Under the pieces are notes generated by a model. It was given only the letters and a program-made list of their open reading frames with translations. It was not told the DNA's origin and did no database searches. The position numbers and the translations under genes were made by a program. 11,837 bases of DNA from an uncultured Bacteroidota bacterium (GTDB taxonomy: Bacteria; Bacteroidota; Bacteroidia; Chitinophagales; Saprospiraceae). Numbering within the stretch: the first letter of the stretch is position 1; the number at the start of each line of letters is the position of its first letter. Shown in pieces: positions 6,896 to 11,837 of the stretch. The stretch is taken from assembly GCA_937952445.1 (NCBI GenBank), contig CALGAA010000079.1, positions 1-11,837 on the forward strand, in the 5' to 3' direction.

Positions 6896-9800
6896 ATGAA
6901 ATTGATCAAATTCCTTTTTCTCGCGATTATCATGTGCTGGATTTCGGTTCTGGCCCTTGAAGCTCAGAACGTTCCGGAGCAATCTCAGGAATTGGCGAAG
7001 CAGGAAATCGAATCCCGGGGCCTTGATATGGAGGAGGTCAAGGCACGCATGCAAGCGAGAGGATATGATCTGGATAATATCAAGCCCGAGCAATTGCCTG
7101 AGGTAGAGGCCGCACTTCAGGAAGTGATCGCCGAATTGGAGCAGGAAAAGGCTGCCCGGGATACGAGCGATACGACGCAAGCCGCCGCAGAAGCCGAAGC
7201 CGCTGCCGCACAGGAGGTCATTTCGGAAAAAAGCGAGGATATCCAGGAAAAAGTGGCGGAGGGGGCATCGGTCCAGGAGGCAATTTCAGAAACCACGCAG
7301 GAAGAACTTCAGAGCAAACAAGCCGAAATCACAGACATTTACGGACACTCGGTATTCCGTGGCTCTGAACTTTCGCTCTATCGCACCACGGAACAGGCTC
7401 AGGCACCGTCCAATTACGTTCTTGGCCCCGGAGACAAGGTGCGCGTTTCAATTTTCGGTCCTTCACAGGCCGATTTTGAATTTGTAATTGGACAGGACGG
7501 GGCGATCGCTCCGCAAGGCATGCCCAAAATTTTCCTGACCGGGATCCCGCTGGAAAGGGCGAGAACCTTGCTGGAAAACCGGTTCCGCAACCGATATACG
7601 TTTTCTCCTGAACAATTTTCCGTGGTCCTGACCACTGCACGCACCATCACGGTCAATATATTCGGTCAGGTTTCGCAGCCCGGTTCCTACACCATTTCGG
7701 CGCTCAATACTGCGTTCAATGCCCTGGTCGCCTGTAATGGTCCCACCGCCAACGGTTCGGTGCGGAATATCCGCCTGATGAAAGAAAACAATGAAGTGCA
7801 GATCATCGACGTCTACGAGTTTCTCACCAACCCCCAAATTCGGTTTGAATACTCCCTGGCCAACAACGATATGATTTACGTCCCTTTTAGCGAGAAGGTA
7901 GTCACCATTCGCGGGGCCGTCAAACGACCGATGATGTACGAACTGAAATCGGATGAGGGATTGAAAGAATTGCTCCAATTCGCCGGGGGCTTGAGCAGCA
8001 ACGCCTATACCGAACTGATCCGGATCAACCGTCAAATGGAATCCGAACGGCAGATCATCGAACTCAACCTTCAGGAGGTATTGAATCAGAACGAGGATTT
8101 TTCCCTCGAGAATGGCGATATCATCACCATACAAAGCGTTCCCTCCCCGCTGAAATCTTACGTGGAGGTCCAGGGCGAAGTGATTTTCCCGGGAACGTAT
8201 TCTACGATCGAAAATAAAACTGTTTCGCAGGTGCTGCGCAAAGCCCACCTGCAGGATAACGCCAAACGGGATCTGGCGTTTATCATCCGGACCAATCTCG
8301 ACGGAACGATCGAGCTGATCCGAATCAATCCGCAGGCCATTCTGGACGGAAATGCGGAAGACGTTGCCCTGCAGGAAAGAGACCGGATTACGATCTATCC
8401 TCAAAGCCGGTTTATCGACACAACGCGGAACGTCCAAATCGCCGGAGCGGTCCGGGTTCCCGTCACCGAAACGTTTGATCCCAAAAACGCAATTCGGCTG
8501 GCCGATATGATTACCCTGGCAGGTGGGCTTCGACCCAACGCCACAGGACGGGGGATGCTGACCCGCATCAATCCGGCTGACCAGACCGAGCTACAATACA
8601 TTCCCGTGAACCTGCGCAAAGCCGAAACCGAACCCGACAGCGAAGCCAATATTCTGCTCCAGGCGGGGGACCGGATCCGGGCTTACCAGGTCGAGGATTA
8701 CAAAGAACAATATTCGATCACGATAGAAGGGTTGGTTCGGAATCCGGACACCTACGTCTACGATGCGTCCCTGACCTTCCCCGATTTGATCGAAGATGCC
8801 GGCGGGCTGTTGCCTTCAGCCAATCAATACGGTATGTTGATCCGCAGGGACACCAGCAATTCCAAAAAGCGGGAATACCATCTGATCGATGTCCATGCGC
8901 TGATGGCGGGACAGGATACACTCCAAATACAACCCGGTGATGAAATCCGCATTTATAATAAAGAAACTTTTGTCAACCAGTTCAATATCCGGGTACTGGG
9001 CGCCGTGAACGAACCGGGCAGCTTTATTTTTGACCCTTCACTCACCTTGCAGGATGCCTTGCTGATGGGGGGTGGTTTGCAGTTTGACGCAGATCCGAAA
9101 CGGGTCGATGTGTACCGCATTCAGTTTTCCCCGTCCGGCCAGCCTAATACCATCGTCAAATCGATCGAACTCGATCGGCAAGGCAGTCTGATCAACCCGA
9201 CGGATGCCGATTTTCAATTTGAACCCTTCGACGTCCTGGTCGTTCGGACGATTCCCGATTTTGAACTGCAGCAGGTGGTCCAAATCAACGGTAGGGTGCG
9301 ATACCCCGGACCTTATGTATTGATGGAAAGCCCTGAAAAACTGACCGATTTGGTTCAGCGGGCAGGAGGTCTGAGCCCGGATGCGTTTCCGGAGGGGGCT
9401 ACTTTGGTTCGGACGCAGGGAAATATCACCGGGATTGTGGTCATATCCCTGGCCGAAGCTTTGAGAAAAGAGGGACATCCTTCCAACCTGGTCATCCGGG
9501 AAGGGGACGTCATCAGCATTCCGAGACAAGATGATCTGGTCTCAATCCGCACCTTGGCTACAAGGGCTCCGGAGATTTTACGCGATACCCTGATCGAGCA
9601 AAATTTTATCAACGTGAATTTTAGCGGACGAAAATCCGCCGCCTGGTACATCCGAAATTACGCGGGTGGCTTTGCCCGGGATGCCGATCGCAAGTCGGTT
9701 CGGGTGGTCCATCCCAACGGCCGCATCGAAGGAACCAATTCACTTTGGTTTATCAAAAGTTACCCGAAGGTGCAGCGCGGGAGTAAAATTTTCGTCGCCA

Positions 9801-9955
9801 TGACTCCGCCGCAGGAACTGGAGGATGAACGGGAAATAAAACTCAACAAACAAAAAGACCCCGTCGAATGGCACGAAATCCTGCAGGCAACGTTGACTAC
9901 AGCGAGTATTTTATCCAGCCTTGCCACGACGATACTATTGATCAATAAATTGTAA
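6896..9955 (+). CDS. Multi-SLBB polysaccharide export protein (Wza-related, 1019 residues)
   Basis: This is a probable outer-membrane/periplasmic channel for the exported polysaccharide. Residues 1-23 are a signal peptide ending LALEA before Gln; no lipobox surrounds Cys14, so unlike Wza it is probably not a lipoprotein. Residues 25-145 are charged and Ala/Glu/Gln-rich, likely helical, with two RG-led short repeats (41-68). A Wza-type export domain starts at YVLGPGDKVRVSIFG (174-188) and runs to about 250. SLBB-like domains begin near 256, 338, 425, 515, 610, 700 and 796, most with a G-x-V-x-x-P-G opening and an AGGL turn; a degenerate eighth lies near 906-945. The hydrophobic tail (about 996-1019) could play the role of Wza's membrane-spanning C-terminal helix. 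It is nearly three times Wza's length. It sits between rmlB and the Wzz gene with gaps of 6 and 9 bases. Confidence 0.93.
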   Translation: MKLIKFLFLAIIMCWISVLALEAQNVPEQSQELAKQEIESRGLDMEEVKARMQARGYDLDNIKPEQLPEVEAALQEVIAELEQEKAARDTSDTTQAAAEAEAAAAQEVISEKSEDIQEKVAEGASVQEAISETTQEELQSKQAEITDIYGHSVFRGSELSLYRTTEQAQAPSNYVLGPGDKVRVSIFGPSQADFEFVIGQDGAIAPQGMPKIFLTGIPLERARTLLENRFRNRYTFSPEQFSVVLTTARTITVNIFGQVSQPGSYTISALNTAFNALVACNGPTANGSVRNIRLMKENNEVQIIDVYEFLTNPQIRFEYSLANNDMIYVPFSEKVVTIRGAVKRPMMYELKSDEGLKELLQFAGGLSSNAYTELIRINRQMESERQIIELNLQEVLNQNEDFSLENGDIITIQSVPSPLKSYVEVQGEVIFPGTYSTIENKTVSQVLRKAHLQDNAKRDLAFIIRTNLDGTIELIRINPQAILDGNAEDVALQERDRITIYPQSRFIDTTRNVQIAGAVRVPVTETFDPKNAIRLADMITLAGGLRPNATGRGMLTRINPADQTELQYIPVNLRKAETEPDSEANILLQAGDRIRAYQVEDYKEQYSITIEGLVRNPDTYVYDASLTFPDLIEDAGGLLPSANQYGMLIRRDTSNSKKREYHLIDVHALMAGQDTLQIQPGDEIRIYNKETFVNQFNIRVLGAVNEPGSFIFDPSLTLQDALLMGGGLQFDADPKRVDVYRIQFSPSGQPNTIVKSIELDRQGSLINPTDADFQFEPFDVLVVRTIPDFELQQVVQINGRVRYPGPYVLMESPEKLTDLVQRAGGLSPDAFPEGATLVRTQGNITGIVVISLAEALRKEGHPSNLVIREGDVISIPRQDDLVSIRTLATRAPEILRDTLIEQNFINVNFSGRKSAAWYIRNYAGGFARDADRKSVRVVHPNGRIEGTNSLWFIKSYPKVQRGSKIFVAMTPPQELEDEREIKLNKQKDPVEWHEILQATLTTASILSSLATTILLINKL

Positions 9956-9964
9956 ACCGCAACG

Positions 9965-11059
9965 GTGAAAAATTCGGAACACAGCGATTTTTACAATCCA
10001 CCTCCTTCACACGAGTCGGAGGTGACGCTGGCGGATATCATCCGTACGGTTCAGGATTATATCCGGCACCTTTTCCGAAATTGGTATTGGATTGTGGGCG
10101 CTGCTGTGATTGGAGCCCTGATTGCCTTTGGCTATGTCCGCCTCCAAACCGTAACCTACGTGGCCGAGATTACTTTCGTGGCCAACGAAGACGGGCAACG
10201 GTCGGGGAATTCCATTCTGGCCTCCACACTGGCGAGTTTTGGAATTTCCGGCGGAGACGCAAGCCGCGAAGGCAACCGGTATTCCAGAATTATCGCGTTG
10301 AGTAAATCGCGTAAAATTCAGTTTGCCGCGTTGCTCGATACCGTGGAATATAAAGGCCGGGAGGATCTTTTGATCAACCACCTGAGCGAGGTGTACGACC
10401 TCCAGAACGAATGGGAAGTAGAAGTACCGGTCCGGTTTACCAAAATCGTTCCGGACAGCATGGATCTGACCCACCGGCAGTACCTCAAACGCATATACAA
10501 TATGGTGGCGGGCGGAGGCAGTCCGATTTATTCGCTCGTATTTGACAATACCTCGCAGATGATCAAAATGCAGGCTGAATCGATCGAAGAAGATCTGTCC
10601 ATCGCGCTGATCCATGCCATATATGAAAAACTGAGCGAATTTTACATCCTGCAAAGTACGGCCAAGGGGGAAGAAATCGTAAGCACCCTGACCTACCGGA
10701 AGGATTCGCTCGAAAACGTCCTCCAAAAGCAGCAGGTCCAACTCGCTATTGCGACCGACCGGGCACGGGGGATGACATATCAGTCCCAACAAACCAACCG
10801 GCTCGATCTCGACGTGGGGGTCAACATCACACGGACCATGTACATGGAAATCGTCCGGAATCTGGAAACGGCGCGGTTTAATCTGGAAAACATCAGACCC
10901 GTGTTTTCCATCATCGATTATCCGCTTAAACCTTTGAATACGAACCGCCAAAACCAGGTGATGCTTATGATCATATTTGGCATCGTATCGGCCGTACTGG
11001 TGACGATGATGCTGATCCTGGGGAAAATGTACCGGGACATTATGAGGCCGGTTCCCTGA
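9965..11059 (+). CDS. Wzz/PCP-type polysaccharide chain-length determinant
   Basis: This inner-membrane copolymerase-type protein sets polymer length and couples synthesis to export. The 364 residues have the classical layout: a short cytoplasmic N-terminus, a membrane segment at about 41-58, a large periplasmic domain with helical, Gln-rich stretches (about 205-310), the proline-containing YPLKPLNTNRQNQ motif (319-331) and a second membrane segment at about 331-353. There is no C-terminal tyrosine-kinase domain, so any kinase partner would be encoded elsewhere. Translation appears to begin at GTG: there is no in-frame ATG before residue 166, and the frame must include the first membrane segment. 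It begins nine bases after the export gene. Its stop codon lies inside the terminator stem at 11054-11072. Confidence 0.93.
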   Translation: MKNSEHSDFYNPPPSHESEVTLADIIRTVQDYIRHLFRNWYWIVGAAVIGALIAFGYVRLQTVTYVAEITFVANEDGQRSGNSILASTLASFGISGGDASREGNRYSRIIALSKSRKIQFAALLDTVEYKGREDLLINHLSEVYDLQNEWEVEVPVRFTKIVPDSMDLTHRQYLKRIYNMVAGGGSPIYSLVFDNTSQMIKMQAESIEEDLSIALIHAIYEKLSEFYILQSTAKGEEIVSTLTYRKDSLENVLQKQQVQLAIATDRARGMTYQSQQTNRLDLDVGVNITRTMYMEIVRNLETARFNLENIRPVFSIIDYPLKPLNTNRQNQVMLMIIFGIVSAVLVTMMLILGKMYRDIMRPVP

Positions 11060-11084
11060 AACAATTTCAGGGGTATTTTTATTT
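11054..11084 (+). terminator. Intrinsic terminator overlapping the wzz stop codon
   Basis: CCCTGAAA (11054-11061) and TTTCAGGG (11065-11072) form a perfect 8-base-pair stem with a CAA loop, extended by a T-G wobble pair, directly followed by TATTTTTATTT (11074-11084). The TGA stop of the wzz gene (11057-11059) is part of the left arm. Stem plus T-rich tail is the standard rho-independent form. It would end the rmlA-rmlB-SLBB-wzz transcript and lies only 20 bases before cysH. Confidence 0.85.
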
Positions 11085-11092
11085 AGTCAGGT

Positions 11093-11770
11093 ATGATGGT
11101 AAACAATAAACAAGAGTTTGGGCCACTCGTGGATAGCATCCACCAACAACTGAGCAATTTTGAACTTCAGGGGTTCACAATGGTCAGTAGTTCGTCGTTC
11201 CAGACACAATCCATCCCGCTACTTCATATTCTCAGCCAGTATGAAAAAGAGATCGAAATCGTTTTCCTGGATACGGGATTTCTGTTCCCGGAGACCCACG
11301 AATTTCGCAAGCAACTGGTTCGGGATTTTGGCCTAAAGGTCCGGATCGAACGGTCGGACATTCCGCATTCTCAGCAAATGAACACCGAAGGTATTTTTTA
11401 CTATAATTCCGATACAGATTACTGCTGCCATCTAAACAAGGTCATCCCGATGGATCGCGTCCGCAAAGAATACGACGTTTGGATCTCGGGGGTCCGCGCG
11501 GACCAGTCTTCCACGCGCGCTGCATTTGACCCGATCATGGTGAGCGAAAACGGAAAAATCCGGTACCACCCCATGCTCTACTGGACTTCCAAAATGGTCT
11601 ACGATTACATCAAAGAATTTGATCTTCCCAAACATCCCCTTCACGATGCCGGGTACAAATCCATAGGTTGCGTCCCCTGTACGGTGAGCTGGGCAGATGA
11701 AATGGACCGCAATGGCCGGTGGCAGGGGCAGTCGAAGACGGAGTGTGGGTTGCATACGGAGTTGAGGTAG
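11093..11770 (+). CDS. cysH: Assimilatory (phospho)adenylyl-sulfate reductase, iron-sulfur type
   Basis: CysH reduces APS or PAPS to sulfite using thioredoxin or a similar donor. The protein is 225 residues. SSSFQTQS (33-40) is the modified PP-loop that binds the nucleotide phosphates, FLDTGFLFPET (58-68) and GVRADQSSTRA (133-143) are family signatures, and the C-terminal ECGLH (217-221) carries the catalytic cysteine (218). The pair CC (111-112) plus CVPC (193-196) supplies four [4Fe-4S] ligands, which is the pattern of APS-using reductases rather than the cluster-free E. coli PAPS enzyme; substrate is therefore inferred to be APS. Two adjacent ATGs occur at 11093 and 11096; CAGG at 11088-11091 is better spaced for the second. 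It is separated from wzz by a terminator, so it may not be in the same transcript. Confidence 0.95.
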   Translation: MMVNNKQEFGPLVDSIHQQLSNFELQGFTMVSSSSFQTQSIPLLHILSQYEKEIEIVFLDTGFLFPETHEFRKQLVRDFGLKVRIERSDIPHSQQMNTEGIFYYNSDTDYCCHLNKVIPMDRVRKEYDVWISGVRADQSSTRAAFDPIMVSENGKIRYHPMLYWTSKMVYDYIKEFDLPKHPLHDAGYKSIGCVPCTVSWADEMDRNGRWQGQSKTECGLHTELR

Positions 11771-11782
11771 AAGAAATGTAGG

Positions 11783-11831
11783 GGGAAGTGCTGGAGGGAG
11801 TGGAGGAGTTTGGTGATTGTGGGAAGTGCTG
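11783..11831. repeat. Direct repeat GGGAAGTGCTG in a G-rich, C-poor stretch
   Basis: GGGAAGTGCTG occurs at 11783-11793 and again at 11821-11831, a period of 38 bases. The surrounding stretch 11771-11837 has about 33 G but only 2 C, with many GG and GGG runs. No ORF or terminator is seen before the window ends. It may be the edge of a longer intergenic repeat. Confidence 0.55.
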
Positions 11832-11837
11832 AGGAGA

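Noticed and set aside
6929..6960. Lipoprotein signal (Wza-like) on the export protein
   Set aside because: The residues before Cys14 (AIIM) do not fit a lipobox, and a better type I cleavage site lies near residue 23.
7463..8437. Long open frame (324 codons) on the minus strand inside the export gene
   Set aside because: It lies wholly antisense to a clear multi-domain SLBB gene and its translation shows no recognisable motif. It is a by-product of the coding strand's composition.
10007..10951. Long open frame (314 codons) on the minus strand inside the wzz gene
   Set aside because: It is antisense to a well-supported Wzz-type protein and has no domain-like features of its own.

Overview
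The window looks like chromosomal DNA from a Bacteroidota bacterium, with Saprospiria-type relatives my best guess (inference from protein style, no search run). The evidence is a BlaI-type repressor paired with an M56 peptidase that ends in a TonB-like domain, almost no Shine-Dalgarno sequences before most genes, promoter elements of the Bacteroidota TAnnTTTG type, and a very large multi-SLBB polysaccharide export protein.

Left part (1-1653, minus strand): a two-gene signalling module. A BlaI/MecI-family repressor overlaps by 4 bases the start of a membrane M56 metallopeptidase, whose gene runs off the left edge. A dyad overlaps the predicted promoter of the pair. A divergent intergenic region (1654-2009) follows, and then an unrecognised 188-residue protein (2010-2576, plus strand).

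Middle (2696-4511, minus strand): an SDR-family oxidoreductase lacking the usual Tyr/Lys pair, followed 22 bases later by pyrD, the quinone-linked dihydroorotate dehydrogenase of pyrimidine synthesis.

Right part (4889-11770, plus strand): the front end of a surface-polysaccharide locus. rmlA and rmlB convert glucose-1-phosphate to dTDP-4-keto-6-deoxyglucose. A 1019-residue SLBB export protein and a Wzz-type chain-length determinant follow with gaps of 6 and 9 bases. A strong intrinsic terminator overlaps the wzz stop codon, and cysH (APS/PAPS reductase) starts about 20 bases behind its stem, so cysH is next to the locus but may be separately controlled. The window ends in a strikingly G-rich, C-poor stretch carrying a direct repeat. 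No rmlC, rmlD, glycosyltransferase, flippase or polymerase gene is in view. No tRNA, rRNA, insertion sequence or CRISPR array was seen.

No wholly new system can be demonstrated. The points most worth checking are the terminator/cysH junction, the eight-fold SLBB architecture, the M56-TonB fusion with its promoter dyad, the atypical SDR and the orphan 188-residue protein.
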